This document shows, piece after piece, positions 9,031 through 18,812 of a DNA stretch of 64,000 bases (positions are counted from its first letter, which is position 1; each line of letters begins with the position of its first letter). The notes beneath the pieces are model-generated. The model ran no database searches. It saw only the letters and a list, made by a program, of their open reading frames with translations, and had not been told where the DNA came from. The DNA lies in assembly GCA_005798905.1 (NCBI GenBank), contig SYIK01000010.1:1-64000 (forward strand). Reading direction: 5' to 3'. The position numbers were made by a program, and so were the translations under genes. The stretch comes from Bacteroidota bacterium. GTDB taxonomy: Bacteria; Bacteroidota; Bacteroidia; Chitinophagales; Chitinophagaceae.

Positions 9031-10344
9031 ATGAACGAAATGAATTTTATGAAAAAATTAATCATTTTAGTCGCAACAGCTTTTTTCTTACATCTGCAAA
9101 CAGAGGCACAGAATTTAGCTGATGGAGAAAAAATTTTCAAAACTACTTGTACAGCATGTCATACTATTGGAAAGGGAAAATTAGTAGGGCCAGATTTAGC
9201 AGGTGTAAATGCAAGAAGAACACCAAAATGGTTATTAGAATTTACTAAATCACCACAAGCATTGATCAAAAAAGGTGATCCAATAGCTACGAAACTATTT
9301 AACGATTACAATAAGATTCAAATGCCAGATCCAAATTTGACAGAAGTTCAAATTAAAAATGTGTTGGCCTTTATAAAAAGTAAAAGTGCTCCAGCAACCG
9401 TAGTAAAACCTGTAATCGCAAATACTAAAGCTACTACTGCAAAAGCTGTAATTTCAAACACTACTTCTAAAATACAAGAAGTAAAAAAAACATCCTCTCC
9501 TGTTGCAGATTGGATTGATGCCGAATATAAAATCAAAAGTTTTTCATTTGCAGGGGAAATAAATCCAAAAGATTTGAATGCATCAATTTGGAACAATCAG
9601 AAAACAAATATGCTACCTATTTCAGTTCAAAATTTTACTTATCCTAATTTACAAACTGCTTCGGTTGACTCTATAAGTGTTAAATCTGTTTATCGGTCCA
9701 ATCAGGTTGTCTTTTTATTGGAGTGGTTGGATTCTTCAAAAAATGTTGAAGTAGATGTTGATAAATTCTGTGATCAGATCGCTATTCAATTTCCACTGAA
9801 TACAAATGAAATTCCAAGTTACATGATGGGTAATAAAGATGGGATGGTTCATATAATTCATTGGAAATCCATTTGGCAGGAAGACAAAGAAAAAGGATAT
9901 AGAGATGTACAAGTAATGTATCCCAATATGTGGGTGGATATATATCCAGGATTAGAAAGTTATTTAGACCGTAGTAAACGTGTTTATGCTCAGGATATAA
10001 CTTCCGAACAAATTGTTGAAACACATTCTTTCGGTAATATGCCAGGAACTTACTCTCATAATCCGATGTCTCAAATAAAACGTAAAGAGCCGGTTGAAGA
10101 AGCCAATGCTGTCGGGTTTGGAACAATTGCAACACAGGAAACACAGCAAGCAAAAGCATGGGGGCAATGGTCAAATGGTAAATGGACAGTTTGTATAGTA
10201 GTACCCGTAAATACAGGTAATATTTATAAAGCAAAATTTACGGACAAAACCAAAGTAGCGTTTGCATTGTGGGATGGTGGTTTCGGCAACATTGGAGGTA
10301 GAAAACATTTTATTCCCTGGGTTGATTTGATTCTTGAAAAATAA
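9031..10344 (+). CDS. Gamma subunit: signal peptide + monoheme cytochrome c domain + ethylbenzene dehydrogenase-type heme-binding domain
   Basis: MKKLIILVATAFFLHLQTEAQ signal (alternative start 9049); CTACHTIGKGKLVGPDLAGV; C-terminal FALWDGGFGNIGGRKHFIPWVDLIL. Confidence 0.8.
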   Translation: MNEMNFMKKLIILVATAFFLHLQTEAQNLADGEKIFKTTCTACHTIGKGKLVGPDLAGVNARRTPKWLLEFTKSPQALIKKGDPIATKLFNDYNKIQMPDPNLTEVQIKNVLAFIKSKSAPATVVKPVIANTKATTAKAVISNTTSKIQEVKKTSSPVADWIDAEYKIKSFSFAGEINPKDLNASIWNNQKTNMLPISVQNFTYPNLQTASVDSISVKSVYRSNQVVFLLEWLDSSKNVEVDVDKFCDQIAIQFPLNTNEIPSYMMGNKDGMVHIIHWKSIWQEDKEKGYRDVQVMYPNMWVDIYPGLESYLDRSKRVYAQDITSEQIVETHSFGNMPGTYSHNPMSQIKRKEPVEEANAVGFGTIATQETQQAKAWGQWSNGKWTVCIVVPVNTGNIYKAKFTDKTKVAFALWDGGFGNIGGRKHFIPWVDLILEK

Positions 10345-10359
10345 TTTATCAAACATATT

Positions 10360-10944
10360 ATGATGAAAACAAAAAAAGCAAATCTTCAATTATTTCAAGC
10401 AGACATGTATCGGCTGTTGGCGAACTGTTTTGATTTTCCAACTAAAGAACGCTTATCTACCATCAAAGAAATAACAGAAGGTTTGAGCCAGATTGGTTAT
10501 CCCGATATGGAAATTGCTAACATACTTGTAACGCTTAATGAGGCTTTTGACGAAAGTGAAATTATTAACGACTACTCTCTTATTTTTATTAAAGGTGGAG
10601 TCCCTTTGAATGAAAGCTACACTTTGCAAAAATTCAATAGCGTATCTGATGTCAGTGCTTTTTATAAAGCATTTGGATTTAGCCCAAAAACCGGAGAAAA
10701 TCCAGATTCAATTATGTATCAATTAGAATTTTTAGCGCTACTTTTAGTAAAAATTAATACTGCCCCAAATGAAGAAGCGAAAGAAATAACAGAAAAAGCA
10801 TACCGCTCTTTTCTTGAAGAGCATTGCGGTGAATTTGCATTATCCCTAGCAAAACGAATACGTGAAGGAAATGCAGGGACGTATTATTTTACAGTTTCTT
10901 ATTTGCTCGAATCTTTGATTACACAGGAATTGATAACCAAATGA
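10360..10944 (+). CDS. TorD/NarJ-like molybdoenzyme assembly chaperone
   Basis: 194 aa, position right after the gamma gene, helical sequence with LIFIKGGVPLNESYTL...MYQLEFLALLL. Confidence 0.7.
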   Translation: MMKTKKANLQLFQADMYRLLANCFDFPTKERLSTIKEITEGLSQIGYPDMEIANILVTLNEAFDESEIINDYSLIFIKGGVPLNESYTLQKFNSVSDVSAFYKAFGFSPKTGENPDSIMYQLEFLALLLVKINTAPNEEAKEITEKAYRSFLEEHCGEFALSLAKRIREGNAGTYYFTVSYLLESLITQELITK

Positions 10945-10979
10945 CAATATAAAATTTGAGATAAAGGAAAAAGATTAGC

Positions 10980-11963
10980 ATGCTGAAAGACAGTTTCGAT
11001 CGTATTCATAACTATTTACGCATTTCGCTTACTGATAAGTGCAACCTTAATTGCACCTATTGTTGTCCTGTGAATATGCCAAAAGCAACCTTTTCTAGAA
11101 AAAATCAAATGTCCGCTGAAGAAATTGATACAATCGTTTCTGTATTTGTAAAAGAAGGCGTTAAAAAAATTCGCCTTACCGGAGGAGAACCTTTAATAAG
11201 AAAGGATGCAAAAGAAATCATTGAGCGATTATCCAAATATCCTGTTGAACTTACTATTACGACCAACGGAGTTTATGTGCATGAATTTATCCAAACTTTT
11301 AATAAGGCAGGTATTCGTTCGGTCAATGTTAGTTTAGATACGCTGAAAAAAGAAAAAAATTATTTCATTTCACAACGCGATGAATTTAAAAGAGTCACAG
11401 AAAATATTGATCTTTTACTAAAAAATAATTTTCATGTAAAAGTAAATGTGGTGGTTATGAAAAATGTGAATGATGATGAAATACTTGATTTTATTGAGTG
11501 GACTAAAGATCGACTAGTACATGTACGCTTTATTGAGTTTATGCCTTTTACAGGAAACCAATGGAGTAATAAAAAAGTAATTTCTCACAAAGAAATACTT
11601 GAATTGATTTCAACTAAATATGATTTTATCAAGTTATTAAATGATAAAAATGATACCTCCAAAAAATATTTGGTTCCGAATCATCAAGGCACTTTTGCCA
11701 TTATAAGCACCATGAGCGAACCATTTTGTAGCAGTTGTAATCGTATGCGATTGACAACGGATGGTAAAATGAAAAACTGTCTTTTTTCAAAAGACGAAGT
11801 AGATATTCTCGGAGCTCTTAGAAATGGAGAAGACATTCTTCCATTAATTAAAAAGTGTGTGGATGATAAACAAGAATCACTGGGTGGACAATTTACTCCC
11901 AATTATGAAATTACAGACGCATCAAAAATCAATAACCGCAGCATGATTAATATTGGTGGTTAA
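10980..11963 (+). CDS. moaA: GTP 3',8-cyclase MoaA
   Basis: CNLNCTYCCP radical-SAM motif; SSCNRMRLTTDGKMKNCLFS; terminal RSMINIGG. Confidence 0.95.
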   Translation: MLKDSFDRIHNYLRISLTDKCNLNCTYCCPVNMPKATFSRKNQMSAEEIDTIVSVFVKEGVKKIRLTGGEPLIRKDAKEIIERLSKYPVELTITTNGVYVHEFIQTFNKAGIRSVNVSLDTLKKEKNYFISQRDEFKRVTENIDLLLKNNFHVKVNVVVMKNVNDDEILDFIEWTKDRLVHVRFIEFMPFTGNQWSNKKVISHKEILELISTKYDFIKLLNDKNDTSKKYLVPNHQGTFAIISTMSEPFCSSCNRMRLTTDGKMKNCLFSKDEVDILGALRNGEDILPLIKKCVDDKQESLGGQFTPNYEITDASKINNRSMINIGG

Positions 11964-12002
11964 TTTTTTACCATCTTTATTCCTTAAAATGGTACTTCGA
12001 AA

Positions 12003-13172
12003 ATGATTACAGTAAAAGAAGCAAAACAATTTATTACAGAAAATTGTAACACCACAAGAGTTGAGCTGCTTTCGTTACGTGAGGCATACGGATGTATCGC
12101 AGCTGAACCTATTTACTCTCTTATTGACACTCCGCCATTCAATCAATCTGCGATGGATGGTTATGCATTTTTGTTTGATGAAAAGAAATCTACTTTGTTT
12201 TTGACAGGAGAAATTCAGACAGGAAATATTTTTCAAAAAAATTTAAACCCTATCGAAGCTGTCAGAATTTTTACAGGTGCTGCTTTACCAAATGGCGCAG
12301 ATACAGTTGTGATGCAAGAGAAAGTAATTGTTTCTGAAAATAAAATTTCTATTACTGATGATCAGCTAATACGTGGAAGTAATGTTCGGTTGAAGGGTTC
12401 TCAAACTAAAAAAGGAACTGTTGTGTTAAATTCAGGTAGTATGTTTAACCCTGCAGTAATTTCATTTCTTGCAGGAGTTGGAATAGATAAAGTGAAAGTG
12501 TTTGCTAAACCGGCAATCAGTATAATTGTTACGGGGAAGGAATTGGTGCAGCCAGGAGAAAATCTTTCTGAAGGAAAAATTTATGAATCAAATTCTTTTG
12601 GATTGACTGCTGCAATAAATCAACTTGGCATTACACCTATATCTACTCAAGTTGTTGATGACGAAGAAATAGAAATCAGAAACGTAATAACAAATCAACT
12701 GCATAACGACATTGTTCTTATTACTGGAGGAATTTCAGTTGGTGATTATGATTTTGTTTCTTCTGCCCTCGAAAAATGCGGAGTTAAAAAAATATTTCAT
12801 AAAGTAAAACAAAAACCAGGTAAGCCTTTTTATTTTGGTAAGTACAACAATACATTAGTTTTTGCTTTGCCGGGAAACCCTGCTGCTGTTCTTTCCTGCT
12901 TTTATGAATATGTGGTTCCAGTTATCAGCAGTTTTACAAAGAAAGATTATTTTAGAAAAATAAAATTGCCACTTTTAAACGATTTCAGAAAAAAAACAGG
13001 ACTTACCTTTTTTATGAAGGGAAAAACAAATGGAAATGGAGTCAAAATTTTAAACAACCAGGAAAGTTACCTCATGAACTCTTTTGCAATGGCTGATTGC
13101 ATAGTAGAACTGGAAGAAGGTGCCGAGATTTATAATAAGGGTGAGTTGGTTAGTGTTAGCATGATTGAGTAA
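12003..13172 (+). CDS. moeA: Molybdopterin molybdenumtransferase MoeA
   Basis: DTPPFNQSAMDGYAF, TGKELV, TGGISVGDYDFV, KPGKPFYFG, ALPGNPAAV. Confidence 0.95.
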   Translation: MITVKEAKQFITENCNTTRVELLSLREAYGCIAAEPIYSLIDTPPFNQSAMDGYAFLFDEKKSTLFLTGEIQTGNIFQKNLNPIEAVRIFTGAALPNGADTVVMQEKVIVSENKISITDDQLIRGSNVRLKGSQTKKGTVVLNSGSMFNPAVISFLAGVGIDKVKVFAKPAISIIVTGKELVQPGENLSEGKIYESNSFGLTAAINQLGITPISTQVVDDEEIEIRNVITNQLHNDIVLITGGISVGDYDFVSSALEKCGVKKIFHKVKQKPGKPFYFGKYNNTLVFALPGNPAAVLSCFYEYVVPVISSFTKKDYFRKIKLPLLNDFRKKTGLTFFMKGKTNGNGVKILNNQESYLMNSFAMADCIVELEEGAEIYNKGELVSVSMIE

Positions 13173-13210
13173 CTTATTTTACTAAAATAATTAATAAATT
13201 TATTTCGTCA

Positions 13211-13945
13211 ATGATGTATTCAGAACTGCTGTTTTATTTTTTATTATTGCTGGTATCTTTTCTTTATTCATCAGTTGGGCATGGCGGTGCAAGCGGATAC
13301 CTTGCTTTGATGTCAATTTTTTCTTTTGCACCAAACACGATGCGACCAACAGCTTTGCTGCTGAATGTTTTTGTTTCACTCATTGCCTTTATCCAATATT
13401 ACCGCAGCGGTTACTTTCAATGGAAATTATTTTTACCTTTTGCCATTGCTTCTATTCCTACAGCTTTTCTTGGGGGTTTCATTACTATTGATGCTGGCTT
13501 ATATAAAAAAATATTAGGAGTGCTTTTAATTATTCCAACTATTAAACTTGTCGGAATAAAATTTCAAACTGAACAATCGATTAAGCAAATAAATTTATAT
13601 ACTGCTGTATTGATTGGTGCAGTCATTGGATTTTTTTCAGGAATGATTGGCATTGGCGGAGGGGTAATTCTTAGTCCTGTAATTTTATTATTACATTGGG
13701 CAGATATGAAACATACAGCTGCCGTATCAGCACTATTTATTTTTGTGAATTCTATTGCAGGTTTTGCAGGTTTGTTTACCAGCAGGTTTGAATATCAACC
13801 CGAAATGATGTGGATGATTGCAATTGCATTTACTGGAGGTTTGGCGGGTTCGTACCTCGGAGTAAAAAAATTTGAAAATCTTTTATTGAAAAGGATATTA
13901 GCTGTAGTGTTAGTAATTGCTGCTGTAAAACTAATCAGTACGTGA
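13211..13945 (+). CDS. TSUP/TauE-SafE family permease
   Basis: VSFLYSSVGHGGASGYLALM and GFFSGMIGIGGGVILSPVI repeats; multiple TM segments. Confidence 0.85.
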   Translation: MMYSELLFYFLLLLVSFLYSSVGHGGASGYLALMSIFSFAPNTMRPTALLLNVFVSLIAFIQYYRSGYFQWKLFLPFAIASIPTAFLGGFITIDAGLYKKILGVLLIIPTIKLVGIKFQTEQSIKQINLYTAVLIGAVIGFFSGMIGIGGGVILSPVILLLHWADMKHTAAVSALFIFVNSIAGFAGLFTSRFEYQPEMMWMIAIAFTGGLAGSYLGVKKFENLLLKRILAVVLVIAAVKLIST

Positions 13946-13946
13946 A

Positions 13947-14537
13947 ATGAGTAAGAAAAAAAAAATAGTTGGGATCGGATATATTCTTGCCGGAGGTAAA
14001 AGCTCTAGAATGGGCACCGATAAAGGTTTTCTGGTGTTAAATGGGAAAGCTATTGTACAGCACGTGATAGAACAAATACAGCCAGCACTTGACAAAGTGA
14101 TAATTGTTTCTGATAATCCTCACTATCAAAAATTTGGATTGGAAATAATTGGAGATTTGATAAAAAATATTGGGCCGGCAGGTGGAATTTATTCTGCCTT
14201 GAACCATGCAAGTTCAAATCAAATTTTTATTGTGAGTTGCGATGTGCCTTTTATTAATTCAGCAGCAGTAAACTTTATGATTGAAGCATCAAAACAATCA
14301 CAGATTACTTTACCTCAACATGAAAACAAAATAGAACCCTTGTTCGGAATATATTCGAAACAATGTTTACCACAATGGAAAAAAAACATCCAACAAGGAA
14401 TAATTAAATTACAAAGTTTAGTTTCGCAATTCGATTTGCTAAAAGTAAATGTTGACAACAACACATTATTTGACAAATCATTTTTTTCGAATATAAATAC
14501 AAAAACAGATTTTGAAAATGCTATTCATGAAATATAA
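13947..14537 (+). CDS. mobA: Molybdenum cofactor guanylyltransferase MobA
   Basis: ILAGGKSSRMGTDKGFL; IGPAGGIYSAL; SCDVPFI. Confidence 0.92.
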   Translation: MSKKKKIVGIGYILAGGKSSRMGTDKGFLVLNGKAIVQHVIEQIQPALDKVIIVSDNPHYQKFGLEIIGDLIKNIGPAGGIYSALNHASSNQIFIVSCDVPFINSAAVNFMIEASKQSQITLPQHENKIEPLFGIYSKQCLPQWKKNIQQGIIKLQSLVSQFDLLKVNVDNNTLFDKSFFSNINTKTDFENAIHEI

Positions 14538-14539
14538 AA

Positions 14540-14773
14540 ATGGAAATTAAAATTCTCACATTCGGACAAATTACTGATATAACTGACAAATCAGAATTTA
14601 AACTTGTAGGGGTAAATACTACGGAAGAATTAAACGCTAAGCTTGCCGAACTATTTCCTGAATTGCCATCAATTAAATATTCTGTTGCTGTAAATAAAAA
14701 AATTGTGAGAGAAAATACAAAATTGAACAATGAAGATGAGGTTGCATTGTTGCCCCCTTTTTCGGGAGGGTAA
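14540..14773 (+). CDS. moaD: MoaD, molybdopterin synthase sulfur carrier subunit
   Basis: 77 aa ubiquitin-like, terminal ALLPPFSGG. Confidence 0.9.
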   Translation: MEIKILTFGQITDITDKSEFKLVGVNTTEELNAKLAELFPELPSIKYSVAVNKKIVRENTKLNNEDEVALLPPFSGG

Positions 14774-14778
14774 AAAAA

Positions 14779-15897
14779 ATGAAAATGAATTTTGAAAGAT
14801 ATTCTAAACAAATTCTATTAAAAGAATTTGGAATTGCTGCACAGGAAAAATTGCTCAATGCAAAAGTTTTAGTTGTGGGTGCAGGAGGGCTGGGTTGTCC
14901 TGCTTTGCAATATCTTGCGGCTGCAGGTGTGGGAACAATCGGGATAGTTGATTTTGATGTAGTAGAGATTTCAAATTTGCACAGACAAATTCTCTACAAC
15001 GTTGATGACATTGGAAAATCAAAAGCTGAAACAGCAGCTTTGAAATTAAACTTATTAAATCCTGAAATTAAGTTTCAATCATTAAATCTTAAACTACAAA
15101 CTTCAAACACACTAAAAATAGTTTCGCAATACGACTTAGTGATTGATGGCTCTGATAATTTTTCAACCCGTTATCTTGTAAACGATGCATGTGTGTTGCT
15201 TAATAAACCTCTGGTATATGGTGCTGTGTTACAATTTGAAGGGCAAGTTGGAGTTTTTAATTTGGCAGACAAAAAAACAAACATCAAAACAAATTATAGG
15301 AATTTATTTCCAGCCCCTCCTGAAAATTATTTATCCTGTAATGAAGCTGGAGTTCTTGGCGTGTTGCCTGGTATCATTGGCACTATGCAGGCTGCAGAAG
15401 CAATAAAAATTATTACAAAAATCGACAACCCACTTTCTAATAAAATTATTTCTTACAATGCTTTGAACAATTTTTTTTATGAGTTTGAAATTTCACCCGA
15501 TAAAAAAACAGAAGAAGGTACCCCAAAAAATGAAATGGAATTTTTAAACTTTAATTATGATTGGTTTTGCGAACTACATAATGCAATCTGCGAAATATCG
15601 GTTAAAGAATTTAATGAAATGATGTCAATTGAAAATTTATTTGTTATTGATGTAAGAGAAAAAACGGAATTGCCGTTAGTGGATGAATTCCCATTGGTTA
15701 GAATTTCATTGAGTGAATTTGAAAAATTAGCGCCGATAATTTCCCCTGAAAATAAAGTTGTTGTTTTTTGCAAGTCAGGAAAACGTAGTATAAAAGTTGC
15801 TAAAACACTCAAAGAAAAATTTCCAACCTGCTCCGTATTTAGTTTGGCAGGAGGAATCACTGCGTGGGAAAAACAGTATAAAAAAATATCTGTGTAA
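14779..15897 (+). CDS. moeB: MoeB/ThiF adenylyltransferase fused to rhodanese domain
   Basis: FERYSKQILLKEFG, VGAGGLGCPALQYLAAAGVG, plus rhodanese loop CKSGKRS. Confidence 0.9.
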   Translation: MKMNFERYSKQILLKEFGIAAQEKLLNAKVLVVGAGGLGCPALQYLAAAGVGTIGIVDFDVVEISNLHRQILYNVDDIGKSKAETAALKLNLLNPEIKFQSLNLKLQTSNTLKIVSQYDLVIDGSDNFSTRYLVNDACVLLNKPLVYGAVLQFEGQVGVFNLADKKTNIKTNYRNLFPAPPENYLSCNEAGVLGVLPGIIGTMQAAEAIKIITKIDNPLSNKIISYNALNNFFYEFEISPDKKTEEGTPKNEMEFLNFNYDWFCELHNAICEISVKEFNEMMSIENLFVIDVREKTELPLVDEFPLVRISLSEFEKLAPIISPENKVVVFCKSGKRSIKVAKTLKEKFPTCSVFSLAGGITAWEKQYKKISV

Positions 15898-15898
15898 G

Positions 15899-16342
15899 AT
15901 GAAAGAAACAAAAATTAAAAAAATATTTATTGAAGGTGCAATCCCTCCGTCTTTTATTGCCGATGCTATTGCCAATCACAATGTTAAAAAAAATATTGGC
16001 GCTCACAGTATTTTTCTTGGACAAGTACGTAACGATGCAATTGATAACAAAGAAGTGAAAGCTATTGACTACACAGCATATCGCGAAATGGCTGAGGAAA
16101 CGTTTCAGGAAATACGCGAAACAGCTTTTGCAAAATATAAATTAATTTGCATGCATATTTATCACAGCATTGGAAAAGTAAGTGTAGGTGAAATCAGTTT
16201 GTTTGTATTTACATCATCCGTTCATCGCAAAGACGCAATTGCTGCATGTGAAGAGATTGTAGAAAAAATTAAAAAAAGAGCTCCCGTTTGGGGAAAAGAA
16301 ATTTTTGAAGATGAAAATTATCAATGGAAAATTAATACCTAA
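15899..16342 (+). CDS. moaE: MoaE, molybdopterin synthase catalytic subunit
   Basis: GAHSIFLGQVRND, YTAYREMAEE, VHRKDAIAACEEIVEKIKKRAPVWGKE; ATG at 15899 follows the moeB stop. Confidence 0.92.
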   Translation: MKETKIKKIFIEGAIPPSFIADAIANHNVKKNIGAHSIFLGQVRNDAIDNKEVKAIDYTAYREMAEETFQEIRETAFAKYKLICMHIYHSIGKVSVGEISLFVFTSSVHRKDAIAACEEIVEKIKKRAPVWGKEIFEDENYQWKINT

Positions 16343-16351
16343 AAAATATTT

Positions 16352-17272
16352 ATGATTGATATAACAAATAAAATTAAAACTCACCGACTCGCAATTGCTC
16401 AAGCAATTGTACGTGTTAGCAAGAAAGAAACGATTGATGCAATAAAAAACAAAACTGTACCTAAAGGAGATGTACTAGAAGCAAGTCGGATTGCAGGTTT
16501 GTTTGGAATAAAAAAAACAAGCGACATGATCCCAGATTGTCATCCGTTGCCCGTTGAATTCGCATCTATTACACATAAAATTGAAGGCCTTGAAATAATT
16601 ATCGAGACTGAAGTGCATACCATTTACCGCACTGGAGTTGAAGTGGAAGCCATGCACGGAGCAGCAATTGTTGCATTAACAATCTACGATATGTTGAAGC
16701 CAATTGACAAAGAAATTGAAATTCTTTCAATTAAACTTATTAAAAAGAAAGGAGGGAAATCGCAATACATAGATAAATTAGATCGCGACATAAAATCAGC
16801 AGTAATTGTTTGTTCGGATAGTGTATCAGCAGGTAAAAAACAAGATGCAGCTGGCAAAGCCATCATCACCAAACTTGAAAAATTAAAAACCGCTGTAGAT
16901 CAATACATCGTCATACCCGATGAAATAAAAATCATTCAGGAAACAGTTCGGAAATTATGCGATAAAAAAATTGATTTGATTATTCTAACAGGCGGTACTG
17001 GTTTATCGCCACGCGATGTTACACCCGAAGCCATACGCCCTATGCTTGACAGAGAAATACCAGGCATCGCTGAAGCAGCAAGAAATTACGGGCAAGAGCA
17101 AATTCCTTACTCCATGCTTTCAAGAAGTATTGCAGGTTTAATCAGCAACACGTTAGTGCTTGCTCTGCCAGGATCAACACGCGGTGCAACAGAAAGTATG
17201 GATGCGCTGTTTCCGTACCTACTTCATATTTTTAAAGTAATGGAACATACTTCACACAATGAAAATGAATAA
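16352..17272 (+). CDS. MoaC-MoaB fusion protein
   Basis: MoaC motifs ([37 protein letters not shown]) followed by MoaB/MogA ([36 protein letters not shown]). Confidence 0.93.
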   Translation: MIDITNKIKTHRLAIAQAIVRVSKKETIDAIKNKTVPKGDVLEASRIAGLFGIKKTSDMIPDCHPLPVEFASITHKIEGLEIIIETEVHTIYRTGVEVEAMHGAAIVALTIYDMLKPIDKEIEILSIKLIKKKGGKSQYIDKLDRDIKSAVIVCSDSVSAGKKQDAAGKAIITKLEKLKTAVDQYIVIPDEIKIIQETVRKLCDKKIDLIILTGGTGLSPRDVTPEAIRPMLDREIPGIAEAARNYGQEQIPYSMLSRSIAGLISNTLVLALPGSTRGATESMDALFPYLLHIFKVMEHTSHNENE

Positions 17273-17341
17273 CGTAAGACGGATTGTCGAATAGTCAGAA
17301 GTAAAAGTGTAAAACAGTAACCTCTGTAAATATCACAATAT

Positions 17342-17719
17342 ATGAGAAGTAAAATTTTAAATTTTCTTATTATTCTTACTTCGCTTGTAGGTTTTTTAGA
17401 ATGGGGAAAAGACAAAAAACTATTTCTATTTCAAGCTGAGGCAGAAATAATTTCTAAACTATTCACTAATCCTACTTCTGTTATTCATCCATTAACATTA
17501 CTGCCATTAATTGGACAGCTATTGTTATTAATTACGCTTTTTCAAAAGACACCAAATAAAACATTGACATTTATGGGCATTGGAGGATTAGGTGTTTTAT
17601 TTATATTAATATTTTTCATTGGCTTACTCAGTTTAAACTTGAAGATTGTATTTTCAACAATCCCATTTTTTGTATTTGTCTTTTTGATAACTAATTATTA
17701 TAGAAAAATAAATAAATGA
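17342..17719 (+). CDS. Small integral membrane protein, unknown function
   Basis: 125 aa with several hydrophobic segments; overlaps start of next gene by 4 bp. Confidence 0.65.
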   Translation: MRSKILNFLIILTSLVGFLEWGKDKKLFLFQAEAEIISKLFTNPTSVIHPLTLLPLIGQLLLLITLFQKTPNKTLTFMGIGGLGVLFILIFFIGLLSLNLKIVFSTIPFFVFVFLITNYYRKINK

Positions 17720-18768
17720 AAAAATCAAAAATTGCAGGAGTTGGAATGTATGTTCCAAAAAATGTATTTACAAATAATGACTTGACAAAATACATGGATA
17801 CCAATGATGAATGGATTCAAGAGCGAACAGGAATTAAAGAACGTCGCTATGCCGACCGAATAGGAGAAACCACTACAACAATGGGAGTGGAGGCTGCAAA
17901 AATTGCAATTGAAAGAGCGGGCATTACTGCGCAAGATATTGACTTCATCATTTTCGCAACTCTATGTCCTGATTATTATTTTCCGGGTTGCGGTGTATTG
18001 CTGCAACGAGCAATGCAAATGAAAGAAATAGGCGCATTGGATATTCGCAACCAATGCAGTGGATTTGTTTATGCATTAAGTGTAGCTGACCAATTTATTA
18101 AAACAGGAATGTATAAAAATATTTTAGTTGTTGGTAGTGAAAAACATTCTTTTGGCTTAGACTTTAGTACAAGAGGTCGAAACGTGTCTGTTATTTTTGG
18201 AGATGGTGCAGGTGCAGTGGTTTTACAACCAACAGAAGATTCTAATCGATGTATTTTAAGTACACATTTACATAGCAATGGTACCAATGCAGAAATACTT
18301 GCAATGTATAATCCAGGTACGCATGCTAACCATTGGTTGAAAGAACAAACACTTGCCGATTTTGACGAAGCAGAGTTGGGAGAAACGTTTATGAGTCATT
18401 CCATGATTGAAAAAGCACAACTTTTTCCATTTATGGATGGACCTACGGTTTTTAAAGTTGCAATTGATAAATTTCCTGCAGTTATTATTGAAGCTTTAGA
18501 AGCAAATAATTTACAAGCATCAGCTATTAGTTTATTAGTGCCGCATCAAGCAAATCTTCGCATTAGCCAATTTGTACAAAAAAAATTAAACTTAACCGAT
18601 AATCAAGTAAAAAATAATATTCAAAAATACGGCAACACTACTGCGGCATCTATTCCCATTGCACTTTGCGAAGCATGGGAAGAAGGCAGAGTAAAAGAAG
18701 GTGATTTAATTTGCTTGGCTTCTTTTGGCAGTGGTTTTACATGGGCTTCGGCATTATTGCGCTGGTAA
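17716..18768 (+). CDS. 3-oxoacyl-ACP synthase III (FabH-like)
   Basis: TNDEWIQERTGIKERRY, NQCSGFVYAL, VIFGDGAGAVVL, VPHQANLRI, KYGNTTAASIPIAL. Confidence 0.9.
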   Translation: MKKSKIAGVGMYVPKNVFTNNDLTKYMDTNDEWIQERTGIKERRYADRIGETTTTMGVEAAKIAIERAGITAQDIDFIIFATLCPDYYFPGCGVLLQRAMQMKEIGALDIRNQCSGFVYALSVADQFIKTGMYKNILVVGSEKHSFGLDFSTRGRNVSVIFGDGAGAVVLQPTEDSNRCILSTHLHSNGTNAEILAMYNPGTHANHWLKEQTLADFDEAELGETFMSHSMIEKAQLFPFMDGPTVFKVAIDKFPAVIIEALEANNLQASAISLLVPHQANLRISQFVQKKLNLTDNQVKNNIQKYGNTTAASIPIALCEAWEEGRVKEGDLICLASFGSGFTWASALLRW

Positions 18769-18798
18769 CTTCTAAAAAAATAAACGAACCCCTGTCCC

Positions 18799-18806
18799 TA
18801 TTTTTG
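18799..18806 (+). promoter_or_regulatory. Candidate -7 element TATTTTTG immediately before GTG start
   Basis: 6 nt before GTG 18813. Confidence 0.4.
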
Positions 18807-18812
18807 CGCCAA

